From Tissierellales bacterium (lineage in GTDB: Bacteria > Bacillota > Clostridia > Tissierellales > Sedimentibacteraceae): 64,000 bases of DNA. The stretch covers positions 372,001 to 436,000 of the forward strand of contig JAHDQO010000001.1 of NCBI GenBank assembly GCA_018433765.1, given 5' to 3'. Below the pieces are notes generated by a model. That model ran no database searches. It worked only from the letters and a program-made list of their open reading frames with translations, and was not told the DNA's origin. The position numbers and the translations under genes are program-made. Positions 54,263 through 62,248 of the stretch are shown here, piece by piece; positions within the stretch are counted from its first letter, which is position 1; each line of letters opens with the position of its first letter.

Positions 54263-54378
54263 GTCTAACAAAAGACTTACGTTCGCTAACACACATTGTT
54301 TCAGTGGGTGCAAGCACCGACAGGACGGAAAGTCTCTGTGGGGCACTTCAACAAAGTCGTAAGTCAGGACCGTAAGGC
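54263..54378 (+). repeat. attC-like site 1
   Basis: R'' GTCTAAC (54263-54269), 5-nt spacer, L'' ACTTACG (54275-54281); L' CGTAAGT (54358-54364, perfect complement of L''), 7-nt spacer, R' GTAAGGC (54372-54378, one base off GTTRRRY). It is 116 nt long with a central GGGTGCAAGCACC-type hairpin. It is very similar to site 4. Confidence 0.82.
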
Positions 54379-54409
54379 AACATAATTAAAAATTTAGGAG
54401 GTATTATTA

Positions 54410-55219
54410 ATGCTATTACAGTTTGGAGAAAAAAGTTTAAATGTAAAACCATATGATAAAGAAACATCAAAATCGAATTATACTGGAAATGATTTAGAAT
54501 CTTTTAAGATTGAAATTAATGTTAATGAGAAATTTGAAGATGAATTTAATGATTTACTATCCCAACATAAAATGGAAGGTTTATGGCAGAGTGATGAAAG
54601 TGGTAAAAAAATCAAAAAATATAAAATAGTAAATAGTTCATACAGTTATAGCTACCAAAGTGAAAAACGTACAAATTTTCATTACATAATTAACCTAGAA
54701 GAAGATGAAACGTTGGATATAGAATGCTTAATAATAGAAGGATATGAAATTAATCCTTATGATTACTCGGAAGAATATGATGAAAATAAAAAGGCACTTA
54801 TTATTAATTGTAAGGTTAAGCTATCTAATGAAGAAAACAAATTATTAAGTAACATATTGAAGGAGAAACAATATTTTAACATTATAAGAAAAGGCATAAA
54901 TGATAATTCAATAAAAATGAGGTTTGGTAAAAATCTTTGGTCGGAACATGAGGGTTACATTAAAAAATCAATTATATTAGTAGAAGATACCTATGATAAA
55001 GGAGATAGTTTTAAAGGATTATATTATCCTGAATTGGAAAATATGCAAAATATGATTTTATATTCTACTGCCTTTTTAGATAAATTATCAAGACTATTGA
55101 TATCTAAAAATATATTAAATGAACAAGAATGGAGAGACGTTCGAGAAGAAGCGAATAATGAGATAAAAAGTAAATATAAAGAATTCTATAAAGTTGATGA
55201 CATAGATAAAGAGAAATAG
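54410..55219 (+). CDS. Cassette 2: unknown cytoplasmic protein
   Basis: The protein has 269 residues and is acidic, with mixed alpha/beta predicted character and no signal peptide or TM helix. The first half has Tyr/Ser-rich strands (VNSSYSYSYQSEK) and the second half is helical. No motif is recognised. TTAGGAGGT precedes ATG, and an attC begins 10 bp after the stop, the standard cassette arrangement. Confidence 0.62.
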   Translation: MLLQFGEKSLNVKPYDKETSKSNYTGNDLESFKIEINVNEKFEDEFNDLLSQHKMEGLWQSDESGKKIKKYKIVNSSYSYSYQSEKRTNFHYIINLEEDETLDIECLIIEGYEINPYDYSEEYDENKKALIINCKVKLSNEENKLLSNILKEKQYFNIIRKGINDNSIKMRFGKNLWSEHEGYIKKSIILVEDTYDKGDSFKGLYYPELENMQNMILYSTAFLDKLSRLLISKNILNEQEWRDVREEANNEIKSKYKEFYKVDDIDKEK

Positions 55220-55229
55220 GTAATACGTC

Positions 55230-55337
55230 GCCTAACAAAAGATTAACAGACATCTCTTCACTGGGTGCGAGGCACCACCTACGAAGAAAGGCTCTGTCGG
55301 TCCAGTTCAGAGACATCGCTAATCCAAATCGTTAGGC
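55230..55337 (+). repeat. attC-like site 2
   Basis: R'' GCCTAAC (55230-55236) and R' GTTAGGC (55331-55337) are perfect complements, 108 nt end to end. Inner boxes ATTAACA and CGCTAAT-type pair with one mismatch, using the same 5- and 7-nt spacers. Further pairing includes TCTCT/AGAGA and CTGG/CCAG. Confidence 0.85.
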
Positions 55338-55444
55338 AACAGATAATACTATTTAATCAAATACAAAAGATGTAAAGTAGCATTTAATGTTATAACGCAA
55401 TAGTAATAATTGTTATTAGGATTTTTGACATGGAGGTTAATTTA

Positions 55445-55606
55445 ATGAGTAAGGATATCATATTAAAAACGGATGAGTTTGTATTTTCTTATCGTGTAGC
55501 AGGGATTCTAATAAGAGACAAAAAAATTCTACTACAAAAACCTAAAAATGATGATGGTTATTCTATACAAGGAGGACATGTGAGTTTTGGAGAAAAAAAT
55601 GGCTAA
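55445..55606 (+). pseudogene. Truncated NUDIX (MutT-like) N-terminus in cassette 3
   Basis: ATG after TGGAGG starts 53 codons: RVAGILIRDKKILLQKPKNDDGYSIQGGHVSFGE is the N-terminal half of a NUDIX hydrolase. It is cut at the start of the Nudix box and runs out of frame into the next gene (overlap 8 bp). It looks like a cassette gene truncated by a deletion that joined it to the HNH-like gene. Confidence 0.75.
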
Positions 55607-56483
55607 AAAGAAGGTTATCGGTACTTGTGCATTATGTGATAAAGAGAATATTGAGCTAGAATTGAGCCATATCATTCCAAAGTTTGTAATTAGATATCTT
55701 AAGAAGATTTCTATTGGGAAGATTAGAACAGTTGGAGAACCTAATTCCGTATCGCAGGATAGTGAGAAGCATTATCTTCTCTGTGGTGAATGCGAAGATA
55801 GGTTCAATAGGTCCGAGACACTATTTGCAGAGAAGGTATTTAGACCGTTTCAATTCGGAAAGTTTTCAACGATTGAGTATGATGAATGGATGAATTACTT
55901 TCTTACATCAGTAAGCTGGAGGAGCCTAATCTTTGATATTGAGTTTTTTGAGGAAGAAGGTAAGATTCATCCAGAGAATTTGAAGTTATTGAAGGCTTCC
56001 GCATCTACAATGAAGGATTATCTTATGGGTAGGCGTGCTGATATTGGTTCTATCCAAAACCATCTGTTTTTCTTTGAGGATTTGGCATCCATACCAGAAG
56101 AATATAAAGGTTTGCAGATACATATGTCAGTGCTTGGGAGTCAAGGAAGTTATACCATACATAATCATGTAGCAGGAACACATGCAACATTCACTAATAT
56201 GATGGGTATACTGCTTTTTACTATATATTCCTTTGGCGATGAGGAGAGTTGGGAGAATACTAGGATTTCAGTAGGTAAAGGTACGATTGGTGTAGGTGAC
56301 CAGTACATCACAAGTACTTTGGGAATGGAGATACAGTTTTTAGCTGAGTCTTTTGAGAGTGCGAAAGCACAATTAAGTGACAAAACCAAATATAATATTG
56401 AAAAAACTGTTAAGAAGAATAAGGATAAGATTCCAGGAAGCAGGATGCTGAAATTGAAGTTGAAAGATATTAACCTTGAGTGA
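55599..56483 (+). CDS. Cassette 3: HNH-like zinc protein
   Basis: The protein has 294 residues from ATG 55599 (TTTGGAG site inside the NUDIX fragment). CX2C (C10, C13), LSHIIPKF (His 24) and LLCGECEDRFN (C62, C65) form a zinc-bound HNH-like arrangement seen in putative endonucleases. The rest is alpha/beta without a recognised motif. Codon use is less AT-rich than in the neighbours, fitting independent origin. A half attC follows the stop. Confidence 0.68.
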   Translation: MAKKKVIGTCALCDKENIELELSHIIPKFVIRYLKKISIGKIRTVGEPNSVSQDSEKHYLLCGECEDRFNRSETLFAEKVFRPFQFGKFSTIEYDEWMNYFLTSVSWRSLIFDIEFFEEEGKIHPENLKLLKASASTMKDYLMGRRADIGSIQNHLFFFEDLASIPEEYKGLQIHMSVLGSQGSYTIHNHVAGTHATFTNMMGILLFTIYSFGDEESWENTRISVGKGTIGVGDQYITSTLGMEIQFLAESFESAKAQLSDKTKYNIEKTVKKNKDKIPGSRMLKLKLKDINLE

Positions 56484-56508
56484 GTTGTGAGCTTCCATAA
56501 TCAACTTC

Positions 56509-56527
56509 ACTTAACAGCGAACTTACG
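56509..56527 (+). repeat. Half attC-like site 3
   Basis: R'' ACTTAAC (56509-56515), a 5-nt spacer and L'' ACTTACG (56521-56527) reproduce the left end of the other sites. No L'/R' half follows before the next gene, so the site was truncated by deletion. Confidence 0.65.
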
Positions 56528-56602
56528 ACATGGACAATAATTCGGAAGGATGTCCCAATTAGTCTGTAAATTGTTCAAATGGAAGTGTTTGAGGAGGTTT
56601 TT

Positions 56603-57952
56603 ATGAAGATAGGAGCAGTAGGATATTACGAAGATACAGAGCTTGTTGATTGCATAGAATTTGGATCTGGAATATCATTCCTAGATTATGACTTGATATT
56701 GCTAGATATGAGTACTATTTTATGTGATTATTATACATCAAGTTCTACATATTTGGGATTGCCATCACTTAATGATGATAAATCAGCAAAGTTAGTTAAT
56801 GACTGTAAGAGAAGGAAGAAAGAAATTGCCGAAATGCTAAGGATAGGTCGCCCAGTGATAGTTTTCACACCTGAACCAATAAAATGTTATATTGCTACAG
56901 GTGAAAGAACGTATTCAGGAACAGGAAAGAATAGACAGACAACACGGATTGTTAATCAATTCGATATAACATCTATATTTCCATTTGATGTCCGAACAGA
57001 AAAGGCAACAGGTGAATATATTGACTGCACAGTAAATGGAGCATTTAGAGACTACCTTAGGAAGGTAATCAATCACACTAATTATACCGCCTATTTTGAG
57101 AGTGACTTAGGTGAGCCAATATACAAGATTTCTGGTACAGATAAAGTAGTTGGATCATTAGTCAAACAAGATAATGGGATTGTTTTGTTTTTACCAAAGT
57201 TCTTTGATGATGATAATGAGGAGTTGAATGAATTATTTTGGAATGAACTTATAGCTTTACTTAAAGGCATAACAGTCAATGAAGAAGACTTTTATTTACC
57301 AGAATGGACATCAAAGCTCTATTTACCTGAAGAGAAAAATTTGCGTGAAGAAGGGTATGAACTCGAAGATGAACTAATCAGGTTAAAAGAAGAAATAAAA
57401 AGGAAGAATGAGGAAATTACTAAGCTAGTAGAATCAAAGCTTTTGATAACTGGATCAGGAAGAATACTGGAATTGAAAGTAAAGGAAGCACTTGAAGATA
57501 TTGGACTTAATGTTACTGAGGGATTGCCAGGTCGAGATGACTTAATAGTTGAATACAATAACCAACATGCTGTTATTGAAGTCAAAGGTGTTTCGAAAAG
57601 TGCTGCTGAAAAACACGCAGCACAATTAGAGAAGTGGGTTAGTGAGTATTATTCAGTTCATGAGATTATGCCAAAAGGGATTTTAATTGTAAATGGGTTT
57701 AAGGATCTACCCCTAGATAAACGTACAGAAGAAGTATTTCCTAATCAAATGCTTAAATATTCAGAGCAAAGAGAACATTGTCTTTTGACCGGTGAACAGT
57801 TGCTTAATTTGATGTTTGCAGCTCGAATTGATGGTGAATTGAAGTCAAAGATTATTGAATCGCTGTTCAATACTGTAGGCCGATTTAATTTAGAGAGTGT
57901 TGGAGTATCTAGTGTCATAGAAACTTATAGTGAGTCTGAGTCTGAAGACTGA
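56603..57952 (+). CDS. Cassette 4: PD-(D/E)XK-like nuclease protein
   Basis: The protein has 449 residues. An N-terminal alpha/beta domain of unknown type (1-245) is followed by a coiled coil (about 245-280) and a restriction-endonuclase-like fold. In that fold GRDDLIVEY (Asp near 311) and HAVIEVKG (E-x-K near 326-328) give the D...ExK pattern. GAGGAGGT before ATG 56603 decides the start over ATG 56579. Such nucleases occur in Mrr-like and other defence genes. An attC starts 8 bp after the stop. Confidence 0.7.
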   Translation: MKIGAVGYYEDTELVDCIEFGSGISFLDYDLILLDMSTILCDYYTSSSTYLGLPSLNDDKSAKLVNDCKRRKKEIAEMLRIGRPVIVFTPEPIKCYIATGERTYSGTGKNRQTTRIVNQFDITSIFPFDVRTEKATGEYIDCTVNGAFRDYLRKVINHTNYTAYFESDLGEPIYKISGTDKVVGSLVKQDNGIVLFLPKFFDDDNEELNELFWNELIALLKGITVNEEDFYLPEWTSKLYLPEEKNLREEGYELEDELIRLKEEIKRKNEEITKLVESKLLITGSGRILELKVKEALEDIGLNVTEGLPGRDDLIVEYNNQHAVIEVKGVSKSAAEKHAAQLEKWVSEYYSVHEIMPKGILIVNGFKDLPLDKRTEEVFPNQMLKYSEQREHCLLTGEQLLNLMFAARIDGELKSKIIESLFNTVGRFNLESVGVSSVIETYSESESED

Positions 57953-57959
57953 TTACTTC

Positions 57960-58076
57960 ACTTAACAATAGACTTCTGTTCGCTAACGCACATCGTTTCA
58001 GTGGGTGGCAAGCACCGTCAGGCGGGAAAGTCTCTGTGGGTCACTTCAACGACGTCGAAAGTCAGAAACGTTAAGT
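57960..58076 (+). repeat. attC-like site 4
   Basis: R'' ACTTAAC (57960-57966) and R' GTTAAGT (58070-58076) are perfect complements, 117 nt apart end to end. The L'' box ACTTCTG and L' box CGAAAGT pair with two mismatches. The centre (GTTTCAGTGGGTGGCAAGC) is nearly identical to that of site 1. Confidence 0.85.
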
Positions 58077-58153
58077 GAAATTGTCAACTAGAGAATATAG
58101 TGTTTTAGTTTGTCGATTGTGTACATGAAATTAAAATAATGAGGAGGAATTAC

Positions 58154-59050
58154 ATGAAAGCATTAGTATTAGATTTGCAAAAGGAAGCCTATGACTCAAA
58201 TACTAGTATTTCTACATTACTTCGAAAGGCGTATGTAGTAGCTAGAAAATTAAAAACAAATGATTTTGAAGTATGGATTAATTCGGAATTAAATGGGTAT
58301 AAATGCTCTAATGACGAAATTCCAGAATACAGGATGATTAGAGGTGAAGTTAAAGGCTGGAACCCCTATCATGGGTGGATACCAGTAATTTTAGATGATA
58401 CAAAGCTTGCAAACTTGCTATCTGTGAGAAGGTTATCTGATCCAATAACAAATTTAGAAGTGTTAACAAAAAGTGATCAGGATTCTTTAACTATTACATT
58501 TAACAATGATGTTAGAAAATCTATAGCTCATTGGGTTGATTTTGATACCAAATTTCAAATGTTTTTTAGTAAGTCTCAGGTTGAATCAATAATTGAATCT
58601 GTTAGAAACATAGTATTAGAATGGTCACTAAAATTAGAAGAAGATGGTATTTTAGGAGAAGGGATGAAATTTACGGATAGCGAGAAAAATATTGCTCAGA
58701 AAAATAATTATACAACAAATGTTTTTAATGGCAATGTAACTAATTCTCAAATACAACAAAATTCAAATAATTCAACACAAAATATGTCAGTTGATATTGT
58801 TGATAAACAGGAAGTAGAAAGATTAATAGGTATGATTAAGGATAATATAAAAGATATTAAGCTAGGTGAAGAGGAGATTAATGACATAAACTCTCAAATA
58901 AAAACAATCGAATCAATACTAGAAACAAAAAAACCTAAAAAGTCAATGATTACTGAATGCTTTACAACAATTAGGAGTATATTAGAGGGTGTTGCGGGAA
59001 GTGTTATAGCATCAGGATTAATATATCAACTTTCTTTGTTTTCATCTTAA
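58154..59050 (+). CDS. Cassette 5: AbiTii-like abortive infection protein
   Basis: The protein has 298 residues from ATG 58154 (GAGGAGG site). The N-terminal domain LDLQKEAYDSNTSISTLLRKAYVVARKL...FEVWINSELNGYK...IPEYR matches the AbiTii domain found in abortive-infection proteins. A Gln/Asn-rich linker (NSQIQQNSNNSTQN) and a coiled coil lead to a C-terminal hydrophobic helix (about 278-296), suggesting membrane action. An attC follows 47 bp downstream. Confidence 0.85.
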   Translation: MKALVLDLQKEAYDSNTSISTLLRKAYVVARKLKTNDFEVWINSELNGYKCSNDEIPEYRMIRGEVKGWNPYHGWIPVILDDTKLANLLSVRRLSDPITNLEVLTKSDQDSLTITFNNDVRKSIAHWVDFDTKFQMFFSKSQVESIIESVRNIVLEWSLKLEEDGILGEGMKFTDSEKNIAQKNNYTTNVFNGNVTNSQIQQNSNNSTQNMSVDIVDKQEVERLIGMIKDNIKDIKLGEEEINDINSQIKTIESILETKKPKKSMITECFTTIRSILEGVAGSVIASGLIYQLSLFSS

Positions 59051-59097
59051 AAGTAATATCTATTAGTTATGTAAATCAAGCTTCCGTTGACAACATC

Positions 59098-59212
59098 ACT
59101 TAACAATATATTTCCGTTCGATATGAACATTCCCTCACCGAGTGCGAGTATCGCCTGCGAAGAAGGGCTTTGAGGGTCGGTTCACGAACGTCGTAAATAC
59201 GGTACGTTAAGT
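59098..59212 (+). repeat. attC-like site 5
   Basis: R'' ACTTAAC (59098-59104) and R' GTTAAGT (59206-59212) are perfect complements, 115 nt overall. L'' ATTTCCG and L' CGTAAAT pair with one mismatch, and the same 5- and 7-nt spacers are used. The inner arms CCCTCACCGA and GAGGGTCGG also pair. Confidence 0.85.
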
Positions 59213-59323
59213 GAAATTGGTTGTAAGATAGAAAATCCTGTTGGGATAGTATGACAAAATATCAAGCAATGAATTTCTTATAAATTAAGTTTACATAGAA
59301 GGAATTGAACAGGAGGAATAAAC

Positions 59324-60130
59324 TTGGAAAATATACTAAAAAACAGAACTACCGTAGGGATAGCCTGCATAGTGCTATCCCTTTTAATTTGCTTTGGTTT
59401 AACGCCGATGTTCAACAAAGCAGTATCTAACAAAGTAAAAATAGTAAGAGTAACAAAAAACATTGCCATAGGTGATGAGATTACATCAAATATGGTACAA
59501 ATCATTGAAGTAGGTGGATACAACTTACCAGATCAAGTGATAAAAAATAAAGAAAATGTTATAGGCAAGTTTGCGACTACCGATATGCTAAAAGGTGACT
59601 ACATTTTACCATCAAAACTATCAGAAAAGCCACTTGCTGAATATGGTTATCTTGAAAACTTTACAGGAGATAAAAGAGCTATATCTGTCACATTAAGAAA
59701 TTTCGCAAGTGGTATATCAGGTAAGCTGCAAAACGGTGATATAGTATCCGTATATGTGGCAGACTACGGAGATAGAAGACAAACCATATCACCTAAAGAA
59801 TTGAAATATGTTGAAGTATTAGCAATAACGTTAAGTACTGGATATGATACAAGTCAAACGAAGATAGAAGATGGAGAAGATAAAGAATTACCATCTACAG
59901 TTACGTTAAAGGTATCAGAGCAACAGGCAATAATGCTAGCAGATTTTGAAGCAAATGGAAAGATACATTTAGCCTTTGTATATCGTGGAGATAACGATAA
60001 TGCAGAGGCTTTTTTAGTTAAGCAGGATAAGTTGTTAAATGAGTTAGAGAAAGATTTAGATTCTGAATCAATCAAGGATTCAACTGATGAAACACAAGAA
60101 AATCCATGGGAGGTGAATGAAGTTGAGTAA
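59324..60130 (+). CDS. CpaB/RcpC-like SAF-domain protein
   Basis: The protein has 268 residues. An N-terminal TM helix (about 9-27) precedes a SAF domain (KIVRVTKNIAIGDEITSNMVQIIEV) and the RcpC-like segment (ISVTLRNFASGISGKLQNGDIVSVYV). CpaB/RcpC belongs to Flp/Tad pilus machines. TTG 59324 follows GGAGGAATAAAC. It heads the second half of the operon split by the cassette array and overlaps the next gene. Confidence 0.85.
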   Translation: MENILKNRTTVGIACIVLSLLICFGLTPMFNKAVSNKVKIVRVTKNIAIGDEITSNMVQIIEVGGYNLPDQVIKNKENVIGKFATTDMLKGDYILPSKLSEKPLAEYGYLENFTGDKRAISVTLRNFASGISGKLQNGDIVSVYVADYGDRRQTISPKELKYVEVLAITLSTGYDTSQTKIEDGEDKELPSTVTLKVSEQQAIMLADFEANGKIHLAFVYRGDNDNAEAFLVKQDKLLNELEKDLDSESIKDSTDETQENPWEVNEVE

Positions 60131-60920
60131 AATAATTACCATATGGGGTAGTCCAAATAGTGGTAAGACAACCTTATCTATTAAATTGGCTAAGGAATTA
60201 TCAAAGAATAATAATGTCATTATGTTATCTACTGATATAGTAGCACCACCAGTTGGTACATTACTACCCTATGCCAAAGAAAAGGATAAATCGCTAGGAA
60301 AGCTACTTGAGATGGTTACACTTACCCAAGAAGATATATTAAATAATTTGATAACATTAAAAGATAACAAGAATATTGCTTTTTTAGGCTATGCACAGGG
60401 TGAAAACTATAAGACATATGCTGAACATACAGTAGACAGGGCGAATGAACTAATAGTCAATCTATCACATTTAGCTGATTATATAATTATTGATTCATCA
60501 TCATTTTTACAACTAGATTTACTTTCAATTGCATCATTAAAGTTAGCTGATGAAGTAATTAGACTTTGTGGAAGTGATTTGAAATCAGTTAGCTATTTCA
60601 AATCTACATTTCCATTACTAATTGATAAGTCATTTAACATTAATAATCATATCAATGTTCTATCAAAGCTAGAAGATAATGAGCCAAAGTCAATCATAAT
60701 TAATCATTATGGTAATATCTATTTCGATTTAATATATACAAAAGAATTGTTCATCCAATATAAAGAAGGATTACTAATTGGTGAATTAACAGACAAACAA
60801 AGTTCTAGTTATAACAATAGCCTAGAAAAATTATTATTTAAAATTACTGGAAAAGTAAAAGACAGTAAATCTAAAAAAGAATTCAAGCTACCAAAATTCA
60901 AGAAGAAAAAGGGAGTGTGA
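60123..60920 (+). CDS. CpaE/MinD-like P-loop ATPase
   Basis: The protein has about 265 residues. The Walker A is GSPNSGKT near the N-terminus, with ADYIIIDSSS as Walker B. The CpaE-type role is to position or power Tad pilus assembly. GGAGGTGA fits TTG 60123; ATG 60117 is too close to it. It overlaps the CpaB-like stop. The C-terminus is Lys-rich. Confidence 0.82.
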   Translation: MSKIITIWGSPNSGKTTLSIKLAKELSKNNNVIMLSTDIVAPPVGTLLPYAKEKDKSLGKLLEMVTLTQEDILNNLITLKDNKNIAFLGYAQGENYKTYAEHTVDRANELIVNLSHLADYIIIDSSSFLQLDLLSIASLKLADEVIRLCGSDLKSVSYFKSTFPLLIDKSFNINNHINVLSKLEDNEPKSIIINHYGNIYFDLIYTKELFIQYKEGLLIGELTDKQSSSYNNSLEKLLFKITGKVKDSKSKKEFKLPKFKKKKGV

Positions 60921-60925
60921 TGACT

Positions 60926-62248
60926 ATGAGTAAGTATATGTATTTTCCACAGGTGCTAAGACGTGTGCAAGAGTATATCTCGAGTAACTATGCTGTTCTT
61001 ATATCAGATGAAAATATAGAAGATTGTAAAACTAAAATGAAGTCTTATATAAAAAAATATATAGAGGATAATAAATTTAAGGTTGACGGGTTTACTAGTA
61101 TTAATCTAATAGATAGGCTGTATACCGAAATGGCTGAGTTTAGCTTTATTACAAAATATCTTAATAGAGATGACATAGAGGAAATCAATATTAATAGCTA
61201 TGACGATATTAAAATCACTTATGCAAATGGAGATATTATCCCTTCTGAGGAGCATTTCAACTCACCTACCCACGCAATGGATGTTATTAGAAGATTACTA
61301 CATCAAAGTGGTATGATACTTGATAATTCACAGCCAATTGTAGTTGGACATCTTAGTGATAAAATAAGGATTACTGCAATAGCAAGAGGTATAGTAGATA
61401 AAGGTGTTGGAGTTTCAGTATCTATTCGTATTGTCAACCCAAGAAAGTTAACCAAACAAGATTTTATTCAAGGGGGTACTGCAAGTGAACAAATGATGGA
61501 TTTCTTGGAATTAGCACATAGATATGGTGAGAGTATCTGTTTCACAGGAGCTACATCAAGTGGCAAAACCACACTTATGAGCTATATACTTTCTACACTT
61601 CCAAACAACAAAAGAATTTTCACTATTGAAAATGAAACTCGAGAATTTAATTTGATTAAGAAAAATGACAAAGGTGAAGTCATAAATAATGTTATCCATA
61701 CAGTGACAAGGCATAGTGACGATCCAAAGCAATCAATAACAATGGCAAAACTCCTAGAAACAGCTTTAACAGTAAATCCTGACTATATTTGTGTAGCAGA
61801 AATGAAAAGTGATGAAGCATTCTATGCCCAAGAAAGTGCAAGAAGTGGTCATGGGGTAAGTACCACAATCCATGCTAATTCGTGTATTGCTACTTACTAC
61901 AGAATGGTTACCTTATGCAAGCAACGCTATGATATGGATGAAAAAACACTTTATAATCTTGTAACAGAAGCCTTTCCGATAGTAATGTTCTGTAAGAAGC
62001 TAGAAGATAATACAAGACATATTATGGAGATTACAGAATGCCTAATAAAAGAAGGAGGAAACAGAGAGATACGTACATTATACAAATATAATGTAACAGA
62101 CAATATTGAAGCGGATGGAAAGATAAAGATTATAGGATACTACGAAAAAGTTAATGATATTTCTAAAACAATGCAAAGAAGATTGCTTGAAAATGGAATG
62201 TCAAAAGCTGAATTAAGTAAGTTTATTGGAGGTGATTGCACTGAATAG
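60926..62248 (+). CDS. CpaF/TadA-type secretion ATPase
   Basis: The protein has about 440 residues. The N-terminal helical domain is followed by Walker A GATSSGKTTLMS (about 207-218), the Asp/His boxes (IFTIENETREF, HTVTRHSDDPKQS) and GHGVSTTIHANS. It powers Tad-like pilus or secretion assembly. Starts at 60917, 60920 and 60926 are all possible; the ribosome site GGGAG favours 60926. It overlaps the TadB-like gene. Confidence 0.92.
   Translation: MSKYMYFPQVLRRVQEYISSNYAVLISDENIEDCKTKMKSYIKKYIEDNKFKVDGFTSINLIDRLYTEMAEFSFITKYLNRDDIEEININSYDDIKITYANGDIIPSEEHFNSPTHAMDVIRRLLHQSGMILDNSQPIVVGHLSDKIRITAIARGIVDKGVGVSVSIRIVNPRKLTKQDFIQGGTASEQMMDFLELAHRYGESICFTGATSSGKTTLMSYILSTLPNNKRIFTIENETREFNLIKKNDKGEVINNVIHTVTRHSDDPKQSITMAKLLETALTVNPDYICVAEMKSDEAFYAQESARSGHGVSTTIHANSCIATYYRMVTLCKQRYDMDEKTLYNLVTEAFPIVMFCKKLEDNTRHIMEITECLIKEGGNREIRTLYKYNVTDNIEADGKIKIIGYYEKVNDISKTMQRRLLENGMSKAELSKFIGGDCTE

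Larger units (their letters stand above)
52953..59212 (+). mobile_element. Integron-like gene-cassette array (CALIN-type) inside an ICE
   Basis: A decayed tyrosine recombinase is followed by five co-oriented genes. Each has an attC-like element just after its stop codon (four complete, one half). R''/R' core pairs are GTCTAAC/GTAAGGC, GCCTAAC/GTTAGGC, ACTTAAC/GTTAAGT and ACTTAAC/GTTAAGT, fitting RYYYAAC/GTTRRRY. Inner L''/L' boxes pair, with a constant 5-nt spacer on the left and 7-nt spacer on the right. The array splits a conjugation/Tad operon between its A24 peptidase and CpaB-like genes. Confidence 0.8.

Noticed and set aside
54263-54378. Reading the intergenic palindromes as simple transcription terminators or REP elements
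   Set aside because: They are 108-117 nt, lack T-runs, always follow a gene in the same orientation, and have paired RYYYAAC/GTTRRRY-type ends with constant spacers.
53309-59212. CRISPR array or group II intron as explanation for the repeats
   Set aside because: The repeats are separated by full genes and not by short spacers, and no intron-encoded reverse transcriptase or domain V is present.
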